A DNA stretch of 64,000 nt from Halocaridina rubra. Lineage: Eukaryota > Arthropoda > Malacostraca > Decapoda > Atyidae. The stretch is from the NCBI GenBank assembly GCA_037179515.1, contig JAXCGZ010003877.1, positions 1 through 64,000 on the forward strand, written 5' to 3'. Shown here piece after piece: positions 10,327-20,288 of the stretch. Both the position numbers and the translations under genes were made by a program. Each line of letters starts with the position of its first letter. Position 1 is the stretch's first letter. The notes under the pieces are model-generated. The model was not told where the DNA came from. It searched no databases and saw only the letters and a list, made by a program, of their open reading frames with translations.

Positions 10327-11292
10327 TCATTTAACCTTCTTGCCTCTTGCAACAAGTTTTTGATCTTTCCCATCTCTTCCTGTGTTCTGTATGAACACTT
10401 CTTTGCATTCTTGAAGGTCTTTTAGACTTTTTTTTCTCAACAATATTTCCCTACATGTTTCCCCTCTCTCAAAGGTTACTTTTGTTGGTCTCGGCTTTCC
10501 TTCCCTCGAATATTTACCTAGTTGGTGTATGTTTACAATATCCTCAGGACCACATACTACTCCAAGCTTTCTTATCAGGTCTACAACGTTAGCTTTATTT
10601 TCTTCAAGTCTCCCCTGCCATGTTGGCTCCTGGGATTCACTTATGCCTGAGATTACCACTGTCTTCTCCTTATCAAGTGCCTGTCTGATGAGTGGGTTTG
10701 CCCTTTCCATCACAACGTCTTTCATTTTTTCGATTACTGTCTCTTTATAGTCAACTGTTTGTATGTTTTCCAGTGCCACCACCTTTACAGCCTCTTTTAC
10801 TGCCACATTCCCCTTTAGTGCATCAGCAAAGGACGTTTTCATGGCATCATTTTCCATATTCAGCTCCTGGAACTCTTTTCTGAACTGTTCAATGTTTTCC
10901 TTAATCTGAACATTCCAAGCAGCAATCTCGTCTCTCTCAGAAGAGAGCAGTGAACTAACATCTAATTCCTTTAGGTTGTCATTTAGCTGTTTGTTTTTAT
11001 CTTCTTGTTTAGAAATTCTAGATTCTAGTTGACTCTTTTCCCCTTCCAGCTTCTTTATTCTTTTTTCTAGTTCCTTTCTCTCCTGTCCTTGTGCTTTATT
11101 TGCTTCCTCCAAAGATCTTATTTGTTCTCTGAGTGTTTCATTCTCTTTCATTTCTCCATCCATATTCCAAATTTTATCATCAAGGCTTATAACCATTTCC
11201 TCCAACTTCTTGATTCTCTGTTTAAGTCCCCTGATGACTACCCCTTCTCCCGACCCATGGGTGGGAGAGGTTTGGGACAGAGATGGCTTCAT
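10327..11292 (-). CDS. LINE ORF1 coiled-coil RNA-binding protein (copy F)
   Basis: An intact 321-residue ORF1. Residues about 20-150 are a highly charged heptad-like coiled coil rich in K, E, Q and L, suggesting a multimerising stalk. Residues about 209-321 look like the RRM/C-terminal domain of L1-type ORF1 proteins, with a beta-strand-like TVVISGISES and a later RPTKVTF strand. Proteins of this type bind element RNA and form the RNP needed for transposition. It ends with TGA at 10327-10329, immediately followed by another TGA. It lies in the same reading frame as ORF2. Only copy F in the array retains ORF1. Confidence 0.88.
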   Translation of the reverse strand: MKPSLSQTSPTHGSGEGVVIRGLKQRIKKLEEMVISLDDKIWNMDGEMKENETLREQIRSLEEANKAQGQERKELEKRIKKLEGEKSQLESRISKQEDKNKQLNDNLKELDVSSLLSSERDEIAAWNVQIKENIEQFRKEFQELNMENDAMKTSFADALKGNVAVKEAVKVVALENIQTVDYKETVIEKMKDVVMERANPLIRQALDKEKTVVISGISESQEPTWQGRLEENKANVVDLIRKLGVVCGPEDIVNIHQLGKYSREGKPRPTKVTFERGETCREILLRKKSLKDLQECKEVFIQNTGRDGKDQKLVARGKKVK

Positions 11293-12065
11293 TTTTATGT
11301 TCTCCCTCTCACAGAATATAGAAAGAAGACGAGAAAGAGGAAAAAAAAGAAAAGAGAAAAAACTTCTAATTTAGCTTCACACAGAATTTTTATATCTCCA
11401 TATAAGTGCTATTTAGTGACTCAGTTTGTCTCCTTTCTGGTAACACACATCTTAACTTAAAAACTTGACCATGGTAATTTAAGTATAAAAAGAAAAAGAA
11501 AAACAAAAGTCAAACCTGAAGGAAAATTCGAATTTGTGTTTGAGGTGGCACCCACCTGTTTCTGTTATATATTCTTCCTAACTGATAAACTGACTTGCTA
11601 ACCAAGATATGTTATCACGGGATTTGACTTTACATTTAACTCAATATATATACAAAATAACAAAATAGTAAAAGAGAAAGCTAAAAGAAAAGCAAAAAAA
11701 AAAATGAAGAAAATAAGACTGCTGTACTACTTGGCAACTTAACTCAGTACTGTTGACAGGTGGGTATTTGGTAATTTTTTTTTCTTTTATTATTCAATTT
11801 TTTCGTGTATCAAACTAACTAACTAGTTAATATAAATGGGAAGGATACTGATTTTAACAATATATAGAACCACAGGATCAGGTAAACGGCTTAAGAGCTT
11901 TCCCCAGTTTACACAAAAAATTAGGTAATGTGATGTTCTCCACCTCTGGCAACTCTTCTAGATTTCCCTCAAAGCAGAACTGGACGGCAGCTTCTCTCTC
12001 TTCTTCACGAAAAAGTTCTCAATTTTTTTCCTTTAATATGAACAGTCTCGTCTTACAACAAATAT

Positions 12066-12067
<2 letters not shown>
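11293..12067 (-). other. LINE 5' leader (copy F)
   Basis: About 775 bp of non-coding sequence upstream of ORF1 in element orientation, bounded by the TG tract T6. This is presumably the 5' UTR with the internal promoter. I see no further ORF. It includes A-rich and T-rich stretches near 11340, 11690 and 11780. Confidence 0.6.

Positions 12068-12110
<43 letters not shown>
12068..12110. repeat. (TG)n junction tract T6
   Basis: A 43-base GT run between the 5' end of copy F and the 3' end of copy G. Confidence 0.95.
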
Positions 12111-12113
<3 letters not shown>

Positions 12114-13450
12114 ACCTAATTGTGTTTACGGGAAAGAGCCCAAAGCTCGTATCTTCCCGTCTCCTGATCGGTTCCATTTTTAGACTTAGTGATACTTATC
12201 ATACCTGTCCTTAAAACTATGGATTGAGATAGCATTAACTACCTCCTCGCTTAGCCAATTCCAATTATCAACTACTCTTACACTGAAAAAGTATTTCCTT
12301 ACATCCTGCAAACATGTTTTCTTACCGAAGCTTCAAACTATGACCTCTAGTTCTAGAGCCAGCCATATCGAAATATCGATCCCTATCCACTCTATCATAA
12401 CCATGAAGGAATTTAAAGACTGTCACCATATCCCCCCTTACTCTTCTAGCTTCGAGTGATGGCAAGTCTAATTCCCTCAGCCTCTCATCATAACCGAGAT
12501 TGCGTATTTCTGGCACCAGTTTCGTGGCATGTCTTTGAACTTTTTCAAGCTTAGCTATGTGCTTTTTCAAGTGCGGATTCCAAAAGGGGGCTGCATATTC
12601 CAGTTTTGGCCTCACATAGGTTACATAAATATTTCTGAACATTTCCTTGTCCATGTGCCTGAAGGCTACCCTTACATTTGATAAGAATGCATATGCTGCC
12701 CCCTTACTACGCCATTTATATGTATTTCTGGAGACAAATCTGCCAGTATGTTTACTCCTAGATCTCTCTCATTTTCTGTCTCTTGAAGTTGTACTCCAGC
12801 CACTGAGTAGTCAAGCTTGGGCCTTCTTGCACTTGTACCCATTCTCATTACCTTACATTTTGAGGTATTGAATTTCATTAGCCACTTTTCTGACCACTCA
12901 TGCAGATTATTTAGATCCTCCTGAAGTTCTCTACCATTGTTCTCGTTTTTTACTTTCTTCACAATCTTTGCATCATCTGCAAACATATTCATGAATGAAT
13001 TTACAGACTCTGGTAGGTCATTTACATATACAAGGAACAAAAGTGGCCCTAAAACTGAACCCTGTGGAACTCCACTACTAACTCTTCTCCATTCAGACAC
13101 TGAGTGTCTTACTCTAACCCTCTGTTCCCTTCCTTCTAAGTAAGTTTTTATCCATTCCAAGACATTTCCACCTATTCTAGCCATTGATTGCAGCTTCCTA
13201 ATAAGTCTCCCATGTGGAACAGTGTCAAACGCTTTCTGGAAGTCTAGGAATATGCAATCTGCCCAGCCCTCTCTTTCCTGTAAGATTTGGCTTACCTCAT
13301 CATAAAATTCTAATAAGTTTGTTACTGTTGATCTTCCTTCTCTGAAGCCATGTTGCCTCACTGACAAAAAGTTGAAGGATTCCAAGTGAAGAGAGATATG
13401 TTTCCTTAGTAGTTTCTCCATAAGTTTGCAAACTATGCTGGTCAAGGAGA
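12111..13450 (-). mobile_element. CR1/Jockey-like LINE array, copy G (5'-truncated)
   Basis: A minus-strand 5'-truncated copy. Its 3' end has only one tail unit before the TG tract, unlike B-F. The 5' end is cut at about 13450 beside tract T7. It is the upstream-most member of the array. Confidence 0.92.
12322..13445 (-). pseudogene. Frameshifted RT ORF2 fragment (copy G)
   Basis: The RT frame (fingers, VPQGSVLG, FADD) is open from 13445 to 12672. It then shifts at the same GCCCCCTT C-run insertion seen in copy C. The C-terminal domain continues in another frame (12654-12322) and is disrupted again by an extra C near 12326 (TTACCGAAGC against TTACGAAGC or TTACCAAGC in sister copies). It is a clear pseudogene. 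Confidence 0.9.
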
Positions 13451-13460
13451 TGTGTGTGTG

Positions 13461-13508
<48 letters not shown>

Positions 13509-13532
13509 TGTGTGTGTGTGTGTGTGTGTGTG
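13451..13532. repeat. (TG)n/(TGCG)n tract T7 bounding the LINE array
   Basis: TG repeats with a central run of TGCG units mark the upstream end of the seven-copy LINE array. The TGCG variant resembles the interruption in T5. Confidence 0.95.
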
Positions 13533-13850
13533 ACCGACTTGATTCGGTTTTCCGTAGGTCTACTTTTTTTTAAGAAGTGACACTGGGATGGGAAAAGAAA
13601 AAATGCCCTCATATAGCCCCTAAGTCAAGATAGCATTTAAGAAAAACTAGCAGCTTGAGATCAAGGTAAAAATAACAAAAATGATAAACAATAAAATAAA
13701 CAGGCTGAAAAAATAGTCAAAATAATGAAGACCTAATAACGATGAGATAGAAAGCAAAGAAAAACAGAGGAATGGAGTGTTATGACTTGTCAAATGCGAA
13801 GGGATAATAAGAGATGCTCAACCGATACGTAAGAATATTCGACGTGGATG
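13533..13850 (+). repeat. Decayed dispersed repeat (GTGACACYGGGA family)
   Basis: GTGACACTGGGATGGG near 13577 and a later block around 13765-13815 (an AAACAGAGG-type start, then CTTGTCAAATGCGAAGGGAT) are recognisably related to blocks in the palindromic elements near 30040-30140 and 33570-33720 and to an insertion near 51877. It is too diverged to define ends. The remainder to 14475 shows nothing I recognise; it is inferred to be intron 2 of the minus-strand host gene. Confidence 0.5.
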
Positions 13851-14475
13851 TAGGCACACGGAAAGAATGGTAAGTGAAGGAAGCCTTAACACCGGGCTGT
13901 CCTGCCCAGTCCAATGTAAGCCAAAACGCCCTTAAGCTGTAGCATCACATCGGGCAGCTGGTGCCGTGGGCCAACCTATTTGTTAATCAGTATATAGATT
14001 TATCTGTCTACATGTAATATATGAATGGAAGGCAACTGCGTAGCATCACACAATCCAAAAGTTTCATAGGAACAGCTAATTCTTATTTTATTCACCATAT
14101 TTTATCTACTGCCTCCAAAAAATATTGCATAAGACTGATGATGAAAATATATGATAGTGTAACAATATACAACTATTTCATCATAATGTTGCATCACTAT
14201 ACAACTCCCTAGAATGTTTTGCATGACCTCTTCTTCACGTCATAATTTTCTTTAAATACTGTCGCGTGGTATTTAATATTTGATACTTTAAGTTTCCTGT
14301 AATCAAGCAAAGGGAGATTCAGCTTCATCCACCATAAAATAATAATAAAATAATTTAAGTTTAATGTTCCTATTCAATCACTTATTTTGTACAATCAATA
14401 GCACAATACAATATATGGCCTTGACAACAAAAGTCTCATTTAAGTAAGCATGCATGAAATCAGAAATAAACTTAC

Positions 14476-14688
14476 CTCATAATGATCCTTAAAAACAGGT
14501 GCTACCAAAAATCTTTCAGTGAGTTCATTTAATTTCTGTGCTCTTATTTGCTGACCATGTATAATAAATTTGAGAGCAAGACCATCAATAGATCTTCTCA
14601 CAGCATGACTGTTTACAGCCAGACAGTGATGATAAAGTAAATTGGATAAGACAAACTGTTCACTTCGAACAAAGTTTTCTTCCCCTTC
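14476..14688 (-). CDS. TUBGCP5: GCP5 (gamma-tubulin complex component 5) coding exon 2
   Basis: An open 213-bp, 71-codon segment with a canonical minus-strand acceptor (TTTCAG before GAAGGG) and donor (GAG then GTAAGT). Its translation contains YHHCLAVNSHAVRRSIDGL and, further on, LTERFLVAP and KDHYE. From memory of the family this resembles the N-terminal region of animal GCP5, which has a VNSH motif, a following IEG segment, LTEEFLNAP and a DAHYS motif. GCP5 is a subunit of the gamma-tubulin ring complex that nucleates microtubules. Both splice phases are 0, compatible with the candidate first exon at 51221-51295. The next exon is not found in this window. Gene identity rests on remembered similarity only. 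Confidence 0.7.
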
Positions 14689-15280
14689 CTGAAAGAAATA
14701 GCATTTTATTGGATGTATGACATACTCAATAAACTACGGTAAAGACTTATCTTAAATTGAAGGCTTGATAATTGGCCACACTGAGATACAATTAAAATGT
14801 TGGTGAGGAATATACTAATACCATTTATTTCAAAATACATAATACAAGGTTCAGCCTGAAAGAATTATCAGTGATAAGTACCAGCCAAATTTCTGCAAAA
14901 GCTTCAGTTTGTCTGATATGTGTAAAAAAAATTGACAATAATCTTTGAGACATCTCTTTAACAGTACTTATATAAAAGCAAAGATAAGGGAAACAGTTTC
15001 TTTCTCTTAAACGACAGAAGTAGTTTACAAACTTGCAGTAGTTAAATGTATGTAAGTAAAAGTTCACGCTTTTATCACATGCTGGATCAAGCATTGAGTA
15101 TACTATAATACTGCCAGACATATGTAAAGAGCATTTCAATCAAAATTCACGTCAGTTTTTTCATCTATTAATGACCGTCTGTAAACTTTTCTATATTCAT
15201 TTTGATCCCACCCACAGTTTCCTATAAATTAATAATATACATTATGCAAAATGTTATTATAAAGGATGCTTTTTTTTTTA
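14689..15280. other. Intronic sequence, nothing recognised
   Basis: AT-rich single-copy-looking sequence without a supported ORF or repeat. It is inferred to be part of the first intron of the minus-strand GCP5-like gene. Confidence 0.5.
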
Positions 15281-15501
15281 TTTTATGTAACTCTGGATGC
15301 CCTTCTTAACACTCCGCCGTAGACTCAAACAAGGGTCTGTCATCTCCCAAGTCGATTATTCTACCGTTGCTATGGCAGTCCCCTCACATGCCAACAGCAT
15401 CTGGTGTTACCAGGCAATCGCCCATCCAAGTACTGACCAGTCCCAACATTTCTTAACATTGCTGATCGGACGAAAAGCAGTTTCAATGTGGTATGGACAT
15501 T
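15271..15501 (-). mobile_element. 5S rRNA-derived SINE
   Basis: On the minus strand, 15501-15388 reads as a diverged 5S rRNA: it starts near CCATACCAC, includes TCGTCCGATCAGC and a C-box-like TTGGATGGGCGATTGCCTGG, and ends near GCTGTTGGCATG. It is followed by about 100 bp of unrelated body, ending GGGCATCCAGAGTTACATAAA and an A-rich tail (15271-15290). A 5S-like head with internal pol III promoter boxes, an unrelated body and an A tail is the structure of a SINE3-type retroposon. An isolated 5S pseudogene is less likely because of the tail. Confidence 0.75.
15388..15501 (-). pseudogene. 5S rRNA-like head of the SINE
   Basis: About 113 bp collinear with 5S rRNA from near its 5' end to its 3' end, with many substitutions. 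The intragenic promoter region is the best-preserved part. It is not expected to be a functional ribosomal RNA gene. Confidence 0.7.
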
Positions 15502-15837
15502 ATCCAAAATATATAAAGAGCAAATATGCATACAATATTAGTAGGAATCAAAAAGCAGAACTGCCCAGGTAAATTCACAAAAAAGTACTAAAATATGCTA
15601 ACTTATGCCATTTATTAGTAGCATGTTCATAGCTTGCCTAGATGTGGCTTTCAGACCAAGTTCAAGAAACGGAGATTGATTCTACCCACATCAATGGCAG
15701 ACCTAGTCTGGCCTCTCTTAAGAGTAGATTCAATATGCATAATGTTCAAGTGACTGAAGAGGACCGAGGAGAGATGAGGAGGAGTTCGAATGTTTGCAGC
15801 CATAGTAGATAATACAACTGGAAGTATTCTTGCCTCC

Positions 15838-16012
15838 CCTTGAAAGTGGCAAGAATACCTCCACCATGTTCCCTTGTGTGTTGTAAAAATTAACTGACTG
15901 AGGCAGAGCAAGAGGACTGAGCATCCTCTTTATTGAATTTTCCTCCAACAAAGAGTCTAAATTTTTTGCTTTAACTCAGCCACCCTACTTTTTAGGGATA
16001 CTATGGCTTTTG
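15838..16012 (+). repeat. SINE-like dispersed repeat, copy 1 (diverged)
   Basis: Contains CTCCACCATGTTCCC, then TGTGTGTTGTAAAAATTAACTGA, GGCAGAGCAAGAGGACTG and CAGCCACCCTACTTTTTAGGG. It aligns in order with better-preserved copies at 41140-41306 and 23877-24106, whose core is CCTGYGTGTCGTAAAAGNCG. The end leads into a TA-rich tail (ATATATAAT), as in the other two copies. Confidence 0.65.
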
Positions 16013-16029
16013 ATAACAGATATATAATT

Positions 16030-16745
16030 AGGCAGAGCAAGTTTTTAAAGAGAATGGGATGAGCATATTTTGGAAAAAGTTGCCTAAACACTTTTCTATC
16101 CACAAAGAAGCCAAAAGTATACTTGGATTTAAGGAGAGGCTGGCTTTGCTATTTGGGGGAAATATCACAAGTCTAGAGCTCAAATCTTTCCTTGTTTATC
16201 ATTTTGAATACCGTGGGTATTGAAGAATAGCAACGAGCACACGCTACCCATCTAGTACCACTATAACTCAAAGCCTGGATGACCTAGGCGCTGTTCAAAG
16301 ATATGTTCCTGAACTTCTATTTTTCTCAATTTAGAAACATAGCTTGAAAAAAGGGATTCCCTTCAAGATTTTACTAGTCTTGGAAAATGCATACATGGGC
16401 ACCTCCCTAATCTTAGCAGATTGCCATTCCAATGTTAAAGTGGTACTTTTGTTCCCATATATATGATTTCATTCAACCAGCCTATGAACCAAGATTTGAT
16501 CACTATTTTCAAGGCCGACTATCTTTGCAGTACTGTCGCCAAGCCATAACCGCCACAAAACTCTCCGTGTGAGAGCTCCGGAAATAATATATTTACTGGT
16601 CATTAAAAAATTGAGTAGCTGTGACATGTTTTATGAATGGCATAAGGAAAATGTGTTAAGAGACACGCTAACAAATCTGGATGGATTCAACAGCGAAAGT
16701 GACCTAACATTATTCATTCAAAAACTACATAATTAGCCTAAAAAT
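16030..16745 (+). pseudogene. Decayed pogo/Tigger-type transposase
   Basis: Plus-strand translation in shifting frames recovers the order of a Tigger/jerky DDE transposase. First comes IFWKKLPKHFSIHKEAKS, normally preceded by a DETG box, then GFKERLALLFGGN and a LVYHFEYRGY segment. KKGIPFKILLVLENA follows, where the second catalytic Asp is Glu, and then FNQPMNQDLITIFKADYL, where the third Asp of the usual QPMDQG box is Asn. Stops and frameshifts abound. It differs in sequence from the Tigger at 25381-29542, so it is a separate and older family. No terminal repeats were found. Confidence 0.8.
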
Positions 16746-17792
16746 TGGCTTCCAAAAGTGAGGTGGAACATGAGGAGGAATTACGTAAATACGATGCCCA
16801 AATGGTAGGTGGAAGATGAGGAGAAATTACTTAAATAAGATGCCAGAGAATTTATGAATTAAGGAATAATTCCTTTGTAAGAAGATAAAGCAAGAGGAAG
16901 TAGAATGAACTCTAGCAGCAGAGTAAGATAAACAGGAGGAACCAGACAGAAATTTCATAAGAAAGACCTTACCAGAAGGTTTCCCAAAATTAAATAAAGC
17001 TTTAGCCCATTTTGAGTCAATGCATCCCAACACTGAAATATTTGCAAATACAGAACATTCATACTATAAGTGCAACAAGAAAAAAAAAATCATTCAAACA
17101 GCAATGACCATGTTCCTGAACAACCCCCCTCCTCCGGTGTCCCATAGCACTCACTCTGATACAAAACACTTTGAGAATCCCAAGGCAAGCATTAGCAAGC
17201 AATATGATGTTCATACAAATGTATTTTTTACTCAATATGATTTTTCTCTTATGATAGTTTTTTCTATTTTTTTATTTATACTTGTAATGCTATCTTTTGT
17301 ACTATGCCAAGAAATGATTGATGGTAAAGGACAGAGGTGGAACCATAGCTTTCCCGGCACTTTCTTAAAATGATTTTATTTATGTCTCTGTTACTTCTTG
17401 GATGGAAATGAAATTTATGTTGTTTCTATGCCGTTTTACGTCATATGAATGAATCAAACCTTCAAACTCATCGTAAATTACTAATTTTATTTGTTAGCTT
17501 CATTATGTTAGGATAGGTTATGCTTGGCTTGACCAATTCTTCTTGAAGGTAGAGCCCTCATAAAAAGATCCTGTGCCCTCTACTTCAGGAGCCTCCACCT
17601 CTATAGACTCACTTGCCCCTATACCTCCATTATGTTCTTTTGCCTCTGCAGATTCACCTGCCCAAGTCTGCTCAGTACATACCTCTCCATTTTCCACCTC
17701 TCAATAAGCCAGTCTCTCCCTCCCTTGAAATGCCCCTTCCAATGTGCAAGCCAACCAAACAAGTAAAGTACGTTACAATGCAATATACTGTA
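16746..17792. other. Intronic sequence, nothing recognised
   Basis: No supported gene. A purine-rich stretch (16755-16930) may be residual transposase C-terminus. An apparent AG-exon-GT segment near 16967-17033 on the minus strand is listed among the rejected items. Confidence 0.4.
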
Positions 17793-18885
17793 CACCCACT
17801 TCTTGGAGTAACGTGAAGACATTTTCTCAGAAGTGACGTGTAATGTAAAAATCGTGTAATGTAACGAGCTATTTTCCATAAGAAACAATGATAATGGGCA
17901 TACATACATATCACTTGAACGACTGAATCAGGTGAGCTAACCACAACACCTCGCACCACTCTCCAACACTTGCTTCCATCCCTAGTGACGAAGTTATCGT
18001 ACAGAAACGCTGATTATCTAAGTCAAACTGATGTAAAATGAAACACAACGAAAGGATATCAAAACATCATCATTTATGACATTATTTTACTATGAATACT
18101 TCCATAAGAGGGCAATTTTTTGCTGTATATAGTTTAGATAGAGGCCTTTCCTTTTACACCTGGCACCAACACTTGCCTCCATCCCTAGTGACGATGTTAT
18201 TGTACAGAAACGCTGATTATCTAAGTCAAATTGATGTAAAATGCAACACGACGAAAGGATATCAAAACATCGTCATTTATGACATTATTTTACAATGAAT
18301 ACTTACATCAAAGGGCAATTTTTTGCTGTCTATAGTTTAGATATTGCCCTTTCCTTTTACATCTGGCACCAGCACATGTTAAACTTGCCAGAAATAGCAA
18401 CACCTCATACCACTCTTCCAACACTTGCTTCCATCCCTAGTGACGAAGTTATCGTACAGAAACACTGATTATCTAAGTCAAATTGATGTAAAATGCAACA
18501 CAGAGAAAGGATATCAAAATATCGTCATTTATGACATATTTTACTCTGAATACTTATATAAAAGGGCAATTTTTTACTGGTTATAGATTAGAAAGAGCCC
18601 TTTCCTTCTACACCTGGCACCAGCAGACGTTAAAGTTGCCAGAAAATGGTCCTTTTCACCCCCTCCCTCCCTCCCAACCCAGGGTGTCCCCTTAATTCCC
18701 ATGTAAACATATGCACTTAGCAGCAAGGTGGGACAATGCCTCCGAGGCAGTTGCTTATTTACTAAAATGACTTTTTTTTTTTTTTTTTTTTTCTCGGGCT
18801 TTATTCTCGTATTTCGCATTTTTTTACTATCATTTTTTGGGGGCGTTATTCCAATTTCACGTATTTTAAACACACGTAAAAAGTG
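17793..18885 (+). mobile_element. Family A element, copy A1 (non-autonomous, TA-flanked)
   Basis: The left end after a TA (CACCCACTTCTTGGAGTAACG) and the shared block TTTTCCATAAGAAACAATGATAA match the left ends of the other family A copies. The right part (poly-T, then GGGGGCGTTATTCCAATTTCACG) matches their right ends. The interior holds three tandem units of about 205-245 bp beginning near CTTCCATCCCTAGTGACGA (around 17968, 18176 and 18430). One such unit also occurs in copy A5. No ORF is supported. The termini are weathered, so the ends are approximate. Confidence 0.7.
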
Positions 18886-18913
18886 AGCTGAGTGCAGTTT
18901 AATTTTACTATTA

Positions 18914-18996
18914 CAGTGCTCCCTCATTTATCGTGGGGGTCCGGTTCCGGGACCCGCCGCGATAGGTGAAAAATCGCAAGGTAGGAGCACTATACA
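18914..18996 (+). mobile_element. Tigger-type terminal repeat remnant
   Basis: After TA the sequence starts CAGTGCTCCCTCATTTATCG, continues GTCCGGTTCCGGGACCCGC, and ends near GGAGCAC before TA. The start and the GGTTCCGGGACCC block match the terminal region of the Tigger copies at 29480-29542, 34278 and 36614. It is either a solo terminal repeat or a very short deletion derivative. Confidence 0.6.
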
Positions 18997-19007
18997 TATT
19001 ATAGGTA

Positions 19008-19977
19008 CACCTAGTTCTCAGAATAACGCCTAGATAGGTTCTCAGAAGTGTCGGGTAAATGGAAAATCGCGTGAAAAAAACAAGTTATTTTCCATAGGAA
19101 ACAATGATAAAGGGCAGAGAAACGTTCCAAACCTTACATAGACACACCATGCCAAAGATATAAGATAAGTAAAAAACATATTTTATTACTACATAGCAAA
19201 GCAGAAAGCCCTATATCTATTTTTAAAAGTATACAAAAGATATTCATATTCACTGTACATTACTGTATTGTACTCTATTATGCAGTGGGCAACAGTCATA
19301 CAGTACACTGGGATATGCATGGTGGCAGTGAGAAAGTAACTTAAGTGGTAGAAGAGGAGGAGGATGCAGGAGAACGAACCTCTATCTGCAAATGTAAACA
19401 AAGATAAAATAAAAATTATAAATAACCAAAGCAAGACTAAAAAAACAAAACAAAAAATATTATGCAATGACAGATTAAAAAAACTTAATCTACAGTCTCT
19501 AGAGAGGAGCAGAGTTAGGGGGGATATGATTGAGGTGTATAAATAGTTTAAAGGGATTAACAAGGGTGATATTAATAAAGTTTCAAAAATTCATGATCAA
19601 ACCAGAACTCGTAATGGGTAATGGATTTGATCTAGATAAATTTAGGTTCAGAAGGGAAATTGGTGAAAATTGGTTTGGTAATACCGTAGAGTATTCCTAG
19701 TAGGATAATAAATGCCAATACCTTAGACACTTTCAAATGTAGATTAGATAGACATATGACAGAGGTAGGGTGGATGTATATATAATGTATAATGATGATG
19801 ATCTTTTCTATCCTCTTTGTACTCGTGGAAGAAGCGTCCGAGGGCGCTTATTTACTATAAATTTTATTTATTTTTTTTTTTTTTTTGGGGGGGGGGCGTT
19901 ATTCGAGAAATTTGAATTTTTTACTATTATTTTTGGGGGGGCATTATTGCAATTTTGCGGATAAAAGGAATAAGGTG
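19008..19977 (+). mobile_element. Family A element, copy A2 (with captured LINE fragment)
   Basis: About 970 bp flanked by TA. The left end is CACCTAGTTCTCAGAATAACG and the right end is GCATTATTGCAATTTTGCGG then AGGAATAAGGTG. The ends are inverted (CACCTWGTTC type), and subterminal AATAACGCC/GGCGTTATT is inverted too. The interior has a conserved block with AGAACGAACCTCTATCTGC and a degraded reverse transcriptase piece. It encodes no transposase. TA target duplication and short inverted termini fit a Tc1/mariner/pogo-superfamily MITE. It lies opposite to copy A3, creating a 1-kb palindrome with a 225-bp spacer. Confidence 0.8.
19466..19785 (+). pseudogene. Captured LINE RT C-terminal fragment in A2
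   Basis: Plus-strand translation reads DRLKKLNLQSLERSRVRGDM then IEVYK. After stops it gives KIHDQTRTRNG, a FRFRREIGENW segment and a TYDRGRVDV-like end. This is the extreme C-terminus of CR1/L2-type LINE proteins (ERRRLRGDMI...; ...FRFR...). It is not from the LINE family at 1-13450. The same fragment is inside A3 (minus), A4 (plus) and at 32626-32776 (minus), so it was captured once and amplified with the element. Confidence 0.78.
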
Positions 19978-20202
19978 TATTTTAATTTATTTTTACCTTT
20001 ACTGTATAAACCCTCCATGCAATGTTAACAAACCACCCTTTACTTTATTAATAACAGCACGCAAGCGTGAATTTATATGAAAGTGATATTATGAAGATTG
20101 GAAAAAAGCATAAAGAACAAACAGCAAACAAACTTTCGATATAATATCGTCGGGGAAATAGCGTGGAGAGAATATATATATTTCATTTAAGTTTCCCAAG
20201 TA
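19978..20202 (-). repeat. Satellite-like unit between A2 and A3
   Basis: Contains CTGTATAAACCCTCC, AACAAACCACCCTTTACTT, a unit with GCAAACAAACTTTCGATATA and GGGAAATAGCGTGGAGAGAATATATATATTTC. It continues on the far side of A3 at 21166 (GAACGATATACG against CAGTACGATC in the uninterrupted copy near 22060), showing that A3 was inserted into this repeat. Confidence 0.65.
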
Positions 20203-20257
20203 CACCTTGTTCCTTTTATAAGCGATTTTTTTTTATCCGCGAAACTGTAATAACGCC

Positions 20258-20288
<31 letters not shown>

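Larger units (their letters stand above)
7309..12067 (-). mobile_element. CR1/Jockey-like LINE, near-full-length copy F
   Basis: A minus-strand element of about 4.76 kb. In element orientation it has a 5' leader of roughly 770 bp (12067 to 11293), ORF1 (11292-10327), ORF2 (about 10314 to 7396), a short 3' UTR and a tail repeat that meets a (CA)n tract. Both ends abut TG/CA microsatellite. It is the best reference copy for the family in this window. ORF2 holds two in-frame UGA codons, so it is probably inactive unless read through. Confidence 0.92.

Noticed and set aside
15388..15501. Functional 5S rRNA gene
   Set aside because: Too many substitutions, and attached to a SINE-like body and A-tail; called a derived sequence.
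16967..17033. Apparent minus-strand exon (TTTCAG acceptor, GTAAGG donor) encoding about LGCIDSKWAKALFNFG
   Set aside because: Its length and phase do not fit between the two GCP5-like exons, which already align continuously. No protein family is recognised. Chance splice-like signals are common.
17613..17909. Overlapping ORFs of 67-96 residues on both strands
   Set aside because: No family resemblance, no supporting signals, low-complexity pyrimidine-rich region at the edge of a family A element.
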